Virus record (IMG/VR): IMGVR_UViG_3300027850_000002
Coordinates: 111,416 to 175,415 of that record
Strand: one strand, 5' to 3'
Length of the DNA: 64,000 nucleotides
Origin: a virus
Positions 16,878-25,188 of the stretch are shown piece by piece. The translations under genes were made by a program, and so were the position numbers. Every line of letters begins with the position of its first letter. The stretch's first letter is position 1. The notes under the pieces were generated by a model that was not told where the DNA came from, did not search any database, and worked only from the letters and a program-made list of their open reading frames with translations.

Positions 16878-16913
16878 AAAAAAAAAGGCGGGCCCGCTAA
16901 ACCCGAGCCCCGG
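16878..16913 (-). terminator. Rho-independent terminator for the minus-strand block
   Basis: Read on the minus strand, a 7-bp stem (GGGCTCG with CGGGCCC, one G-T pair) with loop GGTTTAG is followed by GCC and nine T residues. It sits 12 bases downstream of the last minus-strand gene and just past the end of the convergent plus-strand gene. Confidence 0.7.
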
Positions 16914-16924
16914 AGAAACCCTTG

Positions 16925-17218
16925 CTAGGGCGTCTCCTGATCTGTTTTGTCACGGTCAGGGTTCGCTCGACGCAGGCCCGCGAGGATGTAGATGGCGGCC
17001 GGCTTGCCCGCGCGCGTCTTACGTCGAGCGGCACGCGCTTCAACGAGCGGCTTCGGCTTCCAGTTCGCCAGTTCATTCACGCGCGCCGAGATGCTCTGGT
17101 GCGAGCGCTTCAATTCAATTTCGATTTCGTCGGTCGTCTTTCCGTCCCAGCCAGCGGTACGGATGATGTTGTAGACCTGCAGCTGCAGATCGCTCAAAAG
17201 GCTTTCGACGTCAGCCAT
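16925..17218 (-). CDS. Winged-helix DNA-binding protein
   Basis: A 97-residue protein with GGGAG before the ATG. The middle reads as a winged helix-turn-helix: TTDEIEIELKRSHQSISARV as helix 2, turn and recognition helix, then a wing with basic residues. Such proteins regulate transcription or act as DNA-end factors in phages. It is the last gene of the minus-strand block and overlaps the preceding gene. Confidence 0.6.
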   Translation of the reverse strand: MADVESLLSDLQLQVYNIIRTAGWDGKTTDEIEIELKRSHQSISARVNELANWKPKPLVEARAARRKTRAGKPAAIYILAGLRRANPDRDKTDQETP

Positions 17219-17417
17219 CTCCCATATGCTCCCTGCATGCCTTACATTCCTTGAACGATTTCTCCTGGATGTTTGATTGGCACGCTTTACATGTTTTGTA
17301 TCCAGAGAAGTCTGACCGTCCCTGTGTCTCGGCTGCGTATGCCAGCCGTGAGACTTGTTGTGTCAGCATCCCGATTGCTTCAATCGCACGTTCGAACAAC
17401 CGTTCGATGTCACGCAT
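17211..17417 (-). CDS. Small zinc-knuckle protein
   Basis: A 68-residue protein with an N-terminal helix (RDIERLFERAIEAIGMLTQQ) and a C-terminal four-Cys cluster (CKACQSN, then CKACREH), probably one zinc. It overlaps both neighbours by about 8 bases. Function unknown. Confidence 0.5.
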   Translation of the reverse strand: MRDIERLFERAIEAIGMLTQQVSRLAYAAETQGRSDFSGYKTCKACQSNIQEKSFKECKACREHMGDG

Positions 17418-17634
17418 TGTCGAGAATATTCTTCTCGGCCCACCACATCTTCACAACCAACTGTCCGACGTCGTCTTGCTTCCACACCTCTGAGTCGTCG
17501 TGAACAACGGATTTGGGAATCCAACGCTGTCCTTCCGCGCTGGTGAAGGCGACAAGAATCGCCTTTTCAGATTCGCGGATACACTTTCCTTCGCCCATCT
17601 TGTGCGGTTCGTCGCCGCTGTTATCGCGTGGCAT
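17410..17634 (-). CDS. Conserved small phage protein (AILV...WIPKS...DSEV type)
   Basis: A 74-residue protein; the start is set by AAGGAG four bases before the ATG. It contains EKAILVAFTSAEGQRWIPKS and DDSEVWKQDD, a pattern I know from small proteins in many unrelated phages that have no established function. It stands 31 bases from the ATPase gene upstream. Confidence 0.55.
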   Translation of the reverse strand: MPRDNSGDEPHKMGEGKCIRESEKAILVAFTSAEGQRWIPKSVVHDDSEVWKQDDVGQLVVKMWWAEKNILDNA

Positions 17635-17665
17635 GTTTCTCCTTCGAGGTCTTGTACCAAGAAAT

Positions 17666-19411
17666 TCAATCAAACAAGGTAGGGCTCGCCATCACGAGCC
17701 CGCGCCCTGCTTTCGAAACCAGTTTCTTGGCCGCAAGCTGTCGCATGTACTCGTAGCGACTTGTGGCTTTGTACTTCGTGGCTTCCTCGAGCGCTTCGTT
17801 CGTAACGGCTTCCGGGTACGCTTCAATCAAAACGTCGAGCAGTGCGCGTTCACCCTTCGACAGGCGGTGTCGCCACCAATCCTGCAACTCAGACCCCACC
17901 GGCAACGGAGCAGCGTCAGGAAGCGCCCGTACACCAACATCTGTCGCGCGAACGATGTCGCCTTGCTCAACAGTGAGATCCTCTTGTTTTAGGATGCGCA
18001 GGAACTCATATAGGCTGGTGGCTTTGTACCCCGTGAGCACGGTCAGCTGTTCACGACGAAGACCCGCGGGATATTGAATCAACGCAGTCAGAATGTTCCG
18101 CGGCCCTTTCGCAAGCGGACTGGCATCGACGATTCCTTTGGGGACCGCCATACGTCCGGTTCCCATCGGTGGATGGCGCTGTGCACCAATCGCAGGAGGT
18201 GCGTCAATCCTCGCTGAGGTCCGCTGTTTCATCGCAAGGTCGATAACAGTCTGACGGAGCATGTTATCGGCGTGCTTGTTGTTGACCTCCGCCTGCGCGA
18301 CCTTGCCGAGCTGGATTGCGACCATCGAACGGAAGTTGTGCAGCTCGCTGACGACGACCTGCTGCGCCTGCGCGAGCGTGTCCGTGACTTTGGCAAGCTT
18401 GTCGACAGCACGTTCAACGACGGCGACTTGCTTCGGATCGAAGATGCGAACTTTCTCAACTTTGGTCTTTGACAGCGCCGTCTCGGGCAGCTTTGTGATT
18501 TTGATCTGGCGCTCGAGGTCGCGGACGCGTGTACGCAGCTCGGACACGGTTTGTTGCTCGACCTCGACTTCCTTGGGCAGGTCAGCGAGCTGTGCCAGGA
18601 TGCGCTTCACACTGGCACGCGGAGGTGTTGGCGGGGCTGCGCGTTCGCCTGCACGCGGGTGTGTTGTCTGAACCTCGCCGATCTTGATAGTGCGAACGTC
18701 GTCGCAGATCGCAGGACCAAACGCATAGAACTGGCCTGCCTTGAGCGCACGAAGTCCGAGCATGTCCGTCGAGTTCGACATGCCCAACTCCGCAGACGCG
18801 CGACGCATGTCGATATCGAGACCGCAGCGTCCGATGAGCTTGTTGTTGCACTCAGCTGCTGCGTCCTTGCTGAGCTTGCTGATCCGCTGGGTAGCAAGCA
18901 CGCCACAGAAGCCGCGCTTGCGTCCGCGCGTCATCAGATCAATGACGGCATGTGCGCTCTCGGCCTTGTCCTTCTCAGGACAGAACATGTGGGCCTCATC
19001 AATAATGACGAGAACCGGATGCCACAGCTCACGCGGCGCCGACATCATAGACTCGAGGAACAGCTTCACGAATCGTTGGCGTTGTGCGCCCAGTTCGTAA
19101 ATGTCGATGATCGCAGAGACGTTCAACTCGAGCAGTCGCCGCGCCAGCAACGCAGCGCTCTTACAGTCGGCCGGACAGTCGCCGCCTTTTTGACCTGCGA
19201 GCACGTAGTCGTACTTCTCGCGCAAGGAGTGAAACTCGCCTTCGACGTCAATCAGGATCTGTTGGGGTCCGCCGTATGTGGTCTCACACAGCTTGCGGAG
19301 CGCGTAGCTCTTACCTCCGCCAGAGTTGGCCTGGAGCAACAGCCGCGTTTCGACGAGGCGCTGAACGTCGATGGAGACGTTCGGCGCCAGTTGTGCGAGG
19401 AGCTTGGTCAC
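17666..19411 (-). CDS. HerA/FtsK-like ATPase with two winged-helix repeats
   Basis: A 581-residue protein; the GTG start overlaps the upstream stop as GTGA. Residues 27-41 carry Walker A (ANSGGGKSYALRK) and 133-143 Walker B (VLVIIDEAHMF), with spacing and flanks (LIDVEGEFHSL, TRGRKRGFCGVLATQR) typical of HerA/DUF87 translocases. The centre is coiled coil. The last 150 residues hold two copies of a winged-helix domain, each with YKATSxYEYxRxL. HerA proteins move along DNA in end processing. A phage copy with tandem DNA-binding tails could serve replication, recombination or defence escape. Confidence 0.7.
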   Translation of the reverse strand: MTKLLAQLAPNVSIDVQRLVETRLLLQANSGGGKSYALRKLCETTYGGPQQILIDVEGEFHSLREKYDYVLAGQKGGDCPADCKSAALLARRLLELNVSAIIDIYELGAQRQRFVKLFLESMMSAPRELWHPVLVIIDEAHMFCPEKDKAESAHAVIDLMTRGRKRGFCGVLATQRISKLSKDAAAECNNKLIGRCGLDIDMRRASAELGMSNSTDMLGLRALKAGQFYAFGPAICDDVRTIKIGEVQTTHPRAGERAAPPTPPRASVKRILAQLADLPKEVEVEQQTVSELRTRVRDLERQIKITKLPETALSKTKVEKVRIFDPKQVAVVERAVDKLAKVTDTLAQAQQVVVSELHNFRSMVAIQLGKVAQAEVNNKHADNMLRQTVIDLAMKQRTSARIDAPPAIGAQRHPPMGTGRMAVPKGIVDASPLAKGPRNILTALIQYPAGLRREQLTVLTGYKATSLYEFLRILKQEDLTVEQGDIVRATDVGVRALPDAAPLPVGSELQDWWRHRLSKGERALLDVLIEAYPEAVTNEALEEATKYKATSRYEYMRQLAAKKLVSKAGRGLVMASPTLFD

Positions 19412-19974
19412 GGTCGGAGCGCCGTAATTGCTGCAACGACCCCGCCCCAGTCGTTCGCGGACGTGCCTTCCCACCCATCACGCGTGTTGTAGCTACGACG
19501 GAACAAAACACCGTGACCTTTGGGGTGGTGCGAACACCACTCCACAAGCGTGGACGTCTTGTCTTCGATGAGAAAGTCACCAGACACGACGTGCTTCCGG
19601 CTACTGCGGACATGTAGTACGTCATCTTTGTGAAAGCCGAGGTTCTGAATGCACCACTGATCCCGTTCGTGCATCCAGTGGTTGCCGCCGAACGGCGACG
19701 TCACAGCTAAGACCTCGGCAATCTTACGTAGCTCTTCGACGCCCTCCTTGGCGCCTGGGTAGACCGGAATGCCCAAACACAGACCCGGCGCCTGCATCGA
19801 TTCATAGATGGTCTTGGCGTCGGGCCCTTCGATGCCGAGAGACTTCATGATGTCCCAGTCACCGATGTCTTCAGGCGTGAAACGTTTCCCGGTATGTTGA
19901 AACACAGCTTCCAGACACGGCGTGAGAAAGTCTCCGCAGACTCCGTCGATATCAAGTAGAACACGTGGCTTCAC
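19408..19974 (-). CDS. 5'(3')-deoxyribonucleotidase, HAD superfamily
   Basis: A 188-residue protein with HAD motif I LLDIDGVCGDF (Asp8 and Asp10), motif II Thr92 in VTSPFGG, and motif IV IEDKTSTL. The order, size and the DIDGV start match the NT5C-type nucleotidases found in many large phages, which dephosphorylate deoxynucleoside monophosphates. It overlaps the methylase upstream by ATGA, grouping it with nucleotide and DNA metabolism. Confidence 0.75.
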   Translation of the reverse strand: MKPRVLLDIDGVCGDFLTPCLEAVFQHTGKRFTPEDIGDWDIMKSLGIEGPDAKTIYESMQAPGLCLGIPVYPGAKEGVEELRKIAEVLAVTSPFGGNHWMHERDQWCIQNLGFHKDDVLHVRSSRKHVVSGDFLIEDKTSTLVEWCSHHPKGHGVLFRRSYNTRDGWEGTSANDWGGVVAAITALRP

Positions 19975-20801
19975 GAAGTTGCTCCATAACTGGTGATGAT
20001 CACTTCGGCGACCTTGCCTCGTTTGTCACCTTTGCTGTTGATTGACCGCCCACACTGGACGGTGTCCATACAGAAATCTTGGTAGAGGTCACGGATGTAA
20101 GGTGTGTCGTTGTTTGACAACATGACGTTCGTGCCACGTTTGCGTAGCTCGCGTGAGTACTCTGCCAACTGTTCTTGTTGTTTCTGACCAAAGACATCCT
20201 TGGTGTACGATGTAAAATTAGATGTCTTTGAATGCGGGTCGTAGGGCGGATCGAAATACACGAAATCGCCCGCGGTCGCGGAAGCAGTCGTCAATTCGTA
20301 CGACGTCTTACGTAGACTGACCCTACCCAATACTTGACTCGCGGTGCGTAACGTTGCGGGTTCAAATATTTTGGGGTTCTCGTAGTCACCGCGTGGGACA
20401 TTGAAACCGCCTGCACGGTTCACGCGCCACAGTCCGTTAAAACAAGTCTTGTTCAGGTAGAGAAACGCGGACGCTCGCGCACTGGGATCCTCTATCCATC
20501 CGCCTTCGTTCCAAATGTCACGAATCTCATAGTAATACTTGGGACGAACATGGGCTCGACGGTGCACTTCAAGCATCCCGATGATTTGTTCAACGTCGTC
20601 AGCGACTGCTTGATATGTGTTGATCAAGGCGTCGTTCATGTCGCCAAGCACCGCGTCCTTGGGCTCAAGAGCGAAGAACAAGGCGGCGCCGCCCGCGAAC
20701 GGTTCGAAATAGCATTTGAACGTCTTAGGTAGACGCGCACGCAATTCAGGGAGGAGTTTGGACTTCCCTCCAACCCACTTCACGATAGGCGAGGCCGGCA
20801 C
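19971..20801 (-). CDS. DNA adenine methylase (Dam/D12 class)
   Basis: A 276-residue protein with GTG start. It has the N-terminal KWVGGKSKLLPEL, the SAM-binding FEPFAGGAALFFAL, and the catalytic DPPY at residues 184-187 (VYFDPPYDP), in the order of class alpha N6-adenine methylases. The usual target of this family is GATC, but specificity cannot be read here. No restriction partner is adjacent, so it may protect phage DNA or mark it for regulation. Confidence 0.85.
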   Translation of the reverse strand: MPASPIVKWVGGKSKLLPELRARLPKTFKCYFEPFAGGAALFFALEPKDAVLGDMNDALINTYQAVADDVEQIIGMLEVHRRAHVRPKYYYEIRDIWNEGGWIEDPSARASAFLYLNKTCFNGLWRVNRAGGFNVPRGDYENPKIFEPATLRTASQVLGRVSLRKTSYELTTASATAGDFVYFDPPYDPHSKTSNFTSYTKDVFGQKQQEQLAEYSRELRKRGTNVMLSNNDTPYIRDLYQDFCMDTVQCGRSINSKGDKRGKVAEVIITSYGATS

Positions 20802-20809
20802 CGAGGAAC

Positions 20810-20815
20810 CCTATA
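20810..20815 (-). promoter_or_regulatory. Putative TATAGG -10 for the methylase, leaderless geometry
   Basis: On the minus strand TATAGG lies 8 bases before the GTG of the methylase, and no ribosome binding site is present. Spacing equals that of the clearer TATAAT sites elsewhere. The match to consensus is only partial. Confidence 0.35.
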
Positions 20816-20933
20816 TGTTTATGCCGCAAACGTCAACTAACGGCCAAAAAACAACCAGGTGCGATCTCTCGCCAATCCCACCGTCCAAGACGGCACCGCC
20901 ACCACGCGAATGCTCGCCCATGCAGATACGCAT
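20811..20933 (-). CDS. Possible 40-residue protein
   Basis: A short frame in the 162-base gap upstream of the methylase, product beginning MRICMGEHSRGG and ending WPLVDVCGINI. There is no clear ribosome binding site and no relative is known. Its stop overlaps the methylase -10 candidate. It may be non-coding. Confidence 0.25.
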   Translation of the reverse strand: MRICMGEHSRGGGAVLDGGIGERSHLVVFWPLVDVCGINI

Positions 20934-20963
20934 GTTCAGCAAGCACTCGCGCGATGTTGGAGG

Positions 20964-21221
20964 TCATCGATTCTTACGTTCGTCCGATGTTAGTTCGCTG
21001 GTGAAGCCGAATAGTTGGTCCAACTCGTCCGCGAACCCTTCAAACGATTCACGCATAGCCGCATTCCTGACGCCATCCAGGTCCGACGTGTAGTGGTCGT
21101 CGTGCATCCAATACGCACGTGAACGAAACCGTTTGGCCAACGTGAACATCTGCCCAACAGTTACCGTTTGGACCGCGTCGGGCGGCTGCCACATCTGGTT
21201 GTCGTCGTTGTCGCCTGTCAT
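20964..21221 (-). CDS. Hypothetical protein
   Basis: An 85-residue acidic protein starting in a TGATG overlap. It contains a helix-rich centre (QMFTLAKRFRSRAYWMHDDH) and ends in a charged tail. It belongs to a run of five small coupled genes. Family not recognised. Confidence 0.5.
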   Translation of the reverse strand: MTGDNDDNQMWQPPDAVQTVTVGQMFTLAKRFRSRAYWMHDDHYTSDLDGVRNAAMRESFEGFADELDQLFGFTSELTSDERKNR

Positions 21222-21514
21222 CACGACACGACAGGTTCGAAATCCAACACGTCAACAAGCGTCTTGGGACGATCGCCACCAAGGAGCAGAACGGTTTGAC
21301 CGCGGTCCTTGAGCTGGTTTGCAGCCCACGCCGCAGCGTCATACGGGGTCGTAAAGCCGTTCTTCCCCAAGTGAACGACGGCACGTTCCATCTGACGGTA
21401 CTCCGGGCAGAGCGACAACGTCGCAGCCCACCTCCCGTCTTGGCCGTCGAGAAGGACTTCCCACGCGGCCCAGCGTGCGGCCCAGAGACCTGTATCGAGC
21501 TGTACCGCCTTCAC
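21221..21514 (-). CDS. Hypothetical protein
   Basis: A 97-residue protein rich in Trp and Ala (LWAARWAAWEVLLDG), with an alpha/beta pattern. It overlaps the upstream gene by ATGA. No family recognised. Confidence 0.5.
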   Translation of the reverse strand: MKAVQLDTGLWAARWAAWEVLLDGQDGRWAATLSLCPEYRQMERAVVHLGKNGFTTPYDAAAWAANQLKDRGQTVLLLGGDRPKTLVDVLDFEPVVS

Positions 21515-21765
21515 GAAGCGACCTCGAAGGCGAGAGACGCGTTGTGTAGTTTGCGAGCGAGCACGATACGACGTTCGACCTGCGCGAGTTTGTCATCGTA
21601 CGCAAAGTAGTGTTTGTCGTCGGGGTAGCGGGTCTCAACGTACGACGCTGCAGGTGTACGACGTGCAGCGAACTCGCCAAGCGCGTCCACGAGCAGGTAG
21701 CGGAGGTCGGTCTGTTCTTGTTCGGTGAGTCCGTCTTCGACTGTCAGAACGATTTTGGTAATCAT
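21511..21765 (-). CDS. Hypothetical protein
   Basis: An 84-residue protein. The start is chosen at the ATG 9 bases after AAAGGA, giving MITKIVLTVEDGLTEQEQ. Predicted helices (LRYLLVDALGEFAARR, LARKLHNASLAFEV) dominate. Coupled to the next gene by ATGA. Function unknown. Confidence 0.5.
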   Translation of the reverse strand: MITKIVLTVEDGLTEQEQTDLRYLLVDALGEFAARRTPAASYVETRYPDDKHYFAYDDKLAQVERRIVLARKLHNASLAFEVAS

Positions 21766-21788
21766 ATTCGTTGGTCCTTTCATGCGCG

Positions 21789-22007
21789 TCAGCGCGAACC
21801 AGTGTCTTTGGAAATTCGAATAACAAGAGGTAATTCGTTCGGCCTGCCGTCAACAGGCGTCAGGTCGTCATTTTCATCAAGTTCATCGGAAAGACGCAGG
21901 CGAACTTGAAACTCGGCGATCAATGCCGCTTTGACTGTCCGAGCAAGCATCAGTACATCCTCTGATGGTTGTTCGGGCAGGCAAAGCAAGACGCGTCGTC
22001 GACGCAT
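21789..22007 (-). CDS. Hypothetical protein
   Basis: A 72-residue protein that begins with four Arg in a row and contains an amphipathic helix (SEDVLMLARTVKAALIAEFQ) and an acidic centre. It starts in a TGATG overlap. Family not recognised. Confidence 0.45.
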   Translation of the reverse strand: MRRRRVLLCLPEQPSEDVLMLARTVKAALIAEFQVRLRLSDELDENDDLTPVDGRPNELPLVIRISKDTGSR

Positions 22008-22333
22008 CAATGCACCAAGTGCATGTGTTTCATCAGACCGTCACGATTGCGGTCATAGAGCACATACGTATCGTGGTCGTCAGAAGACCCGGAAACTTGG
22101 AACTCGCCTTTCTTGCGTGTGCCATCACGTAAGATCACTTCGATCTCGTAATCCACAACGGACTCGTCGTGGTCGGGGCATTGGTGCACCGTCACCGCGC
22201 GAACGTCGCGAACATCGACATCTTGCATCAGCTCCCGAACGCGGACCGGCAGTGCGAACGCCACGGGGAGTTCACACCGCAGGCCCGCTTGCAGGAGCGC
22301 GTTGCTCAGGCAGTTGAACTCGTTGTTGCTCAC
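22007..22333 (-). CDS. Hypothetical protein
   Basis: A 108-residue protein with GTG start and beta-rich centre (DYEIEVILRDGTRKKGEFQV). No motif of known function. It heads a set of short coupled genes. Confidence 0.45.
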   Translation of the reverse strand: MSNNEFNCLSNALLQAGLRCELPVAFALPVRVRELMQDVDVRDVRAVTVHQCPDHDESVVDYEIEVILRDGTRKKGEFQVSGSSDDHDTYVLYDRNRDGLMKHMHLVH

Positions 22334-22348
22334 AGACAGAAGTGTAGG

Positions 22349-22636
22349 TCACGCATCGTCTGGAGCCACACTACGAAAATCATCTTCAGTAACAGCCGTG
22401 TCGATCTCCTCAGTGGTCAAGAAGCCGATCTCGAGAATCAAATCTTCGGTCTGTCGCATGAGGCGGTTGACGTGTTTCATGAGCCAGAACGCGGCTTCCT
22501 TTTCTGTCTTGCCGGCTGCGTGAACGATCTTGCGTTCGTTCTCGTAGACAGTGAGATGAACCGAGCCATCCCGTACTTCTTGGGAGAGCTTCAGCTTCCG
22601 TTCGTATTGAAGAATCGTCCGCGGTTTGAGCGGCAT
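22349..22636 (-). CDS. Hypothetical protein
   Basis: A 95-residue, mostly helical protein (EAAFWLMKHVNRLMRQTEDL) 3 bases downstream of the basic membrane protein gene. AAGG precedes its ATG. Function unknown. Confidence 0.45.
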   Translation of the reverse strand: MPLKPRTILQYERKLKLSQEVRDGSVHLTVYENERKIVHAAGKTEKEAAFWLMKHVNRLMRQTEDLILEIGFLTTEEIDTAVTEDDFRSVAPDDA

Positions 22637-22639
22637 GAC

Positions 22640-24355
22640 TCAAACCTTCTTACCAGAGAACGCTCCCTGAAAGACCTTGGCCAACGCCACCGGCTTGCTC
22701 TCGACCTCGACAGCGCTTCCGTTCAAGGCGCGGTCGACACTGTTACGCGCGTCCATGACGATATCCTTCACGAGCCGCTTGGCTGCAGCTTTGTGACGGT
22801 CCGACTTGAGTGCGACGCCCAGCGCTTCAGCGTCATACATCCGCGTGTGGCGGTCGTAAGTCACTGTTCCAACAACGTCGCCGTTGTCGAGCAAGCCCCA
22901 CTGACGAGCGTGCTCGACGTTGTCACGCGTCCGCCACGACGACATCGCCAACCACTGCATCTCTGCAGAGTTGGCTTTTGACGCGATGTACTCCGGAGAA
23001 GCTTCGATACCCGCCGGAAGCAGCGGCACATGTACGTGCCGCGCCTTGAGCGACACGCCTGTGAACCGCAACGCGTCTTCTTCGCACTGCGCATCGAAGC
23101 ACGGCGAGCAGAGGCCGTTCGTTTCGACCGAGCCTTCCGTCGCCGACCGCATTCCCGGTTCCGTCGTGCCGCACGCGAAGCACGGTGTGTTCACCGCGAT
23201 CGCATGACCTTCGTCGGCGTCGTCGTGAACGACGACCATCGTCGGCGGAACGTCGTGCGCCGTGCCCCACAACTCCTCCGTGCCCTTTGCGCGCAGGGTG
23301 TTCCCGCGCGTCCAGGTCTCGGGATTGTTCGGGGCGTCCGCCGGCGTGATGTCGATTCCATGATCGTGCGCAACCCGAAGAACTCGGGCCTGCGCGACAC
23401 CTTCCGTGGTTCCCACACGGGATTCGCTCGTGACGATTTTTGGGACGGCCGCCTCGAACTTACCTTGTAGAGCAAGTCCGAGCGGCGAATCCGCGGGAAC
23501 CTCCCGAACGGCGGGTGCGACCACTTCGATCGACTTCGACTTGGTCGTCAACATCGTGCGCACGCGGACAGACGGCTTACGAGGAGCCACTGCACCTTCC
23601 GTCACGAGCTGCGACGACGCACCGTTCATCGCAGAACGAATCATGTCGGGAATGGTCGCGGAGGTCCAGTTCCCGATCGAACGCATCACCAACTCGGTGA
23701 TGAACACGAGCGCCAGCGGCAACGAGATTGAAGCGGCGAGCAGCGTCATCGCGCCTGCGCCCACGTAGAGCGCGACGCGAACGGCCTGAGCCACTGCTTC
23801 GAGGAAGTCCCGTGTGAACTTCGCCAGCTTCGACTTCGACTTCTCGAGCCAGCCGACGCCCTGCGCGGCTGCGAGTGCCACGAGACCTGCTGCCGCGGTC
23901 ACTGCCGATGTCGCCAACGGCGCAATCGAGAGCGAGACCAACCACGCGGCGGCGCCGAACAGAAAGCCCCAGTCCTGGAGGAAGGGGCGGAGGACCGTGC
24001 GCCACGCGTGCGCCACGCGCGCCCACGCCGCCTGACCCAACTCACGGAGCGCGACGACCGGCCGGCTGTTCGCTGCCTTGCTGTAGACCCGGACGATCCG
24101 CTTCGTGACCGGCTCGACGAGCTTGGCGACCTTGAGTGCTGCCGCCTTGGTCGAGCGCGCCACACGGAGCGCTGCCGCCTTCGTCATGCGCGCAAGCCGC
24201 TTCGCCGCTGCCTTGGCGCGGTGACCGGCTGCCGAACCCATCCGTGCGACCTTGCGGAGGGCGCGCTTGATTGAACCTTCCGAACGAACGGTGCGTGCCT
24301 TGCGAACGGTCTTACGGCTCGTGCGGGGAACTGAAACTGTTGCTGTCGTTGCCAT
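22640..24355 (-). CDS. Membrane protein with histone H1-like Lys/Ala-rich N-terminus
   Basis: A 571-residue protein; the start is the ATG behind GGAG and the leader hairpin at 24370-24381. Residues 8-105 are Lys/Arg/Ala-rich with repeats such as TKAAALRVARSTKAAALKVA, like histone H1 or bacterial Hc1 tails. Then come about three hydrophobic spans (roughly 130-230), and a soluble part holding CFACGTTEPGM and CSPCFDAQC, a possible zinc site. A DNA-binding-like tail on a membrane anchor suggests tethering of nucleic acid to membrane, which is inference. Family not recognised. Confidence 0.55.
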   Translation of the reverse strand: MATTATVSVPRTSRKTVRKARTVRSEGSIKRALRKVARMGSAAGHRAKAAAKRLARMTKAAALRVARSTKAAALKVAKLVEPVTKRIVRVYSKAANSRPVVALRELGQAAWARVAHAWRTVLRPFLQDWGFLFGAAAWLVSLSIAPLATSAVTAAAGLVALAAAQGVGWLEKSKSKLAKFTRDFLEAVAQAVRVALYVGAGAMTLLAASISLPLALVFITELVMRSIGNWTSATIPDMIRSAMNGASSQLVTEGAVAPRKPSVRVRTMLTTKSKSIEVVAPAVREVPADSPLGLALQGKFEAAVPKIVTSESRVGTTEGVAQARVLRVAHDHGIDITPADAPNNPETWTRGNTLRAKGTEELWGTAHDVPPTMVVVHDDADEGHAIAVNTPCFACGTTEPGMRSATEGSVETNGLCSPCFDAQCEEDALRFTGVSLKARHVHVPLLPAGIEASPEYIASKANSAEMQWLAMSSWRTRDNVEHARQWGLLDNGDVVGTVTYDRHTRMYDAEALGVALKSDRHKAAAKRLVKDIVMDARNSVDRALNGSAVEVESKPVALAKVFQGAFSGKKV

Positions 24356-24369
24356 AGTGATTCTCTCCT

Positions 24370-24381
24370 GCCCGTCTGGGC
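24370..24381 (-). promoter_or_regulatory. Leader hairpin copy 1 (GCCC-AGAC-GGGC) before a ribosome binding site
   Basis: On the minus strand a 4-bp stem with a 4-base loop lies one base upstream of GGAG in the leader of the basic membrane protein gene. Three other genes in this block have the same element, with loop TGAC. Confidence 0.55.
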
Positions 24382-24467
24382 GTTGTTGAACAGATACCGA
24401 CGGGAAGGGGTTGAAGCGGAATTGCTTCAATCCTTTCCCGTAGGCGCGACCGCGAGGTCGCGTGGGA

Positions 24468-24800
24468 CTAGTTCGAAATGAACGGGACCACGAAGGCTTC
24501 GTCCGTCTTGTCGACGAACTCCATCTTCGACGCGTGTGCTTCTGGAGTCGGATCGTGCATCCGCGCCAAGAAGTTGCGCGCCTGGGTCTTCAGCTCGTCG
24601 GCCGTCGACGTCTCGCGAACAACCACGACGGTTGCCTTGTCGATGTCATCAGACACGACGATAACGGGCATGATCGTGAACAACACGCCACGCAACGAAC
24701 TGACGCGATACTCACTGCCCGTGAGACGTGCCAACTTCAGCGCGGCCACGATGACGTGGTCGAGCGCTGCCTTGATCTCTGCATCACACTTAGTACACAT
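24468..24800 (-). CDS. Hypothetical protein with N-terminal CxxC
   Basis: A 110-residue protein starting MCTKCDAEIKAALDHVIVAA; the CTKC is a possible half metal site. An alpha/beta pattern follows. Its leader holds hairpin copy 2 and GGAG, which overlap the end of the receiver gene upstream. Function unknown. Confidence 0.5.
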   Translation of the reverse strand: MCTKCDAEIKAALDHVIVAALKLARLTGSEYRVSSLRGVLFTIMPVIVVSDDIDKATVVVVRETSTADELKTQARNFLARMHDPTPEAHASKMEFVDKTDEAFVVPFISN

Positions 24801-24810
24801 GGAAATCTCC

Positions 24811-25188
24811 TCACCCGTCAGGGTGGTTGTTCGTTAGTACGTTCTGAATGGTTGAGCGAAGCACTGGGACGTCCGAGCCTTTGGCGACGCAGGGCACGCC
24901 GCGGTCTTGAGCAGATTCGTCCGACGTCAGGAACAAGAACCGCTTCACGAGATGTGAAACGTGAGTCTCGACCCATTCGAGAACGTCCCCACCCGTACGC
25001 GGTCCGATCAGATTCCAGTCGCAGATGATCAAGTCGAACTCGCGTTCGAGCACGCTCTCCTTGAGGTACTCGATTGCGAGGTCGGCGTTGTCTGAGACCC
25101 AGACGTCTACGTCGCCGTACTGACGACGTAGAAGCCTGGCGAGAACCCGTTGAATGTCCGCGCAATCTTCAACGAGGAGGACCTTCAC
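24811..25188 (-). CDS. CheY-like response regulator receiver protein
   Basis: A 125-residue stand-alone receiver domain with all key residues: acidic pair Glu7/Asp8, phosphoacceptor Asp57 (LIICDWNL), Thr88 (FLFLTSDE) and Lys103. No output domain is fused. Single-domain receivers normally transmit phosphoryl signals to a partner. A phage copy could divert host two-component signalling. Its last codons (His-Pro-Asp-Gly-stop) form leader hairpin copy 2 of the next gene. Confidence 0.75.
   Translation of the reverse strand: MKVLLVEDCADIQRVLARLLRRQYGDVDVWVSDNADLAIEYLKESVLEREFDLIICDWNLIGPRTGGDVLEWVETHVSHLVKRFLFLTSDESAQDRGVPCVAKGSDVPVLRSTIQNVLTNNHPDG
24812..24825 (-). promoter_or_regulatory. Leader hairpin copy 2 (CACCC-TGAC-GGGTG)
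   Basis: A 5-bp stem with loop TGAC, directly before GGAG of the 24800 gene. Compared with copies 3 and 4 a G-C pair is replaced by A-T on both sides of the stem, a compensatory change. It includes the stop codon of the upstream receiver gene. Confidence 0.6.

Noticed and set aside
18551-19492. 313-residue plus-strand frame
   Set aside because: It is the complement of the HerA-like gene, has no motif and arises from GC-rich codon bias.
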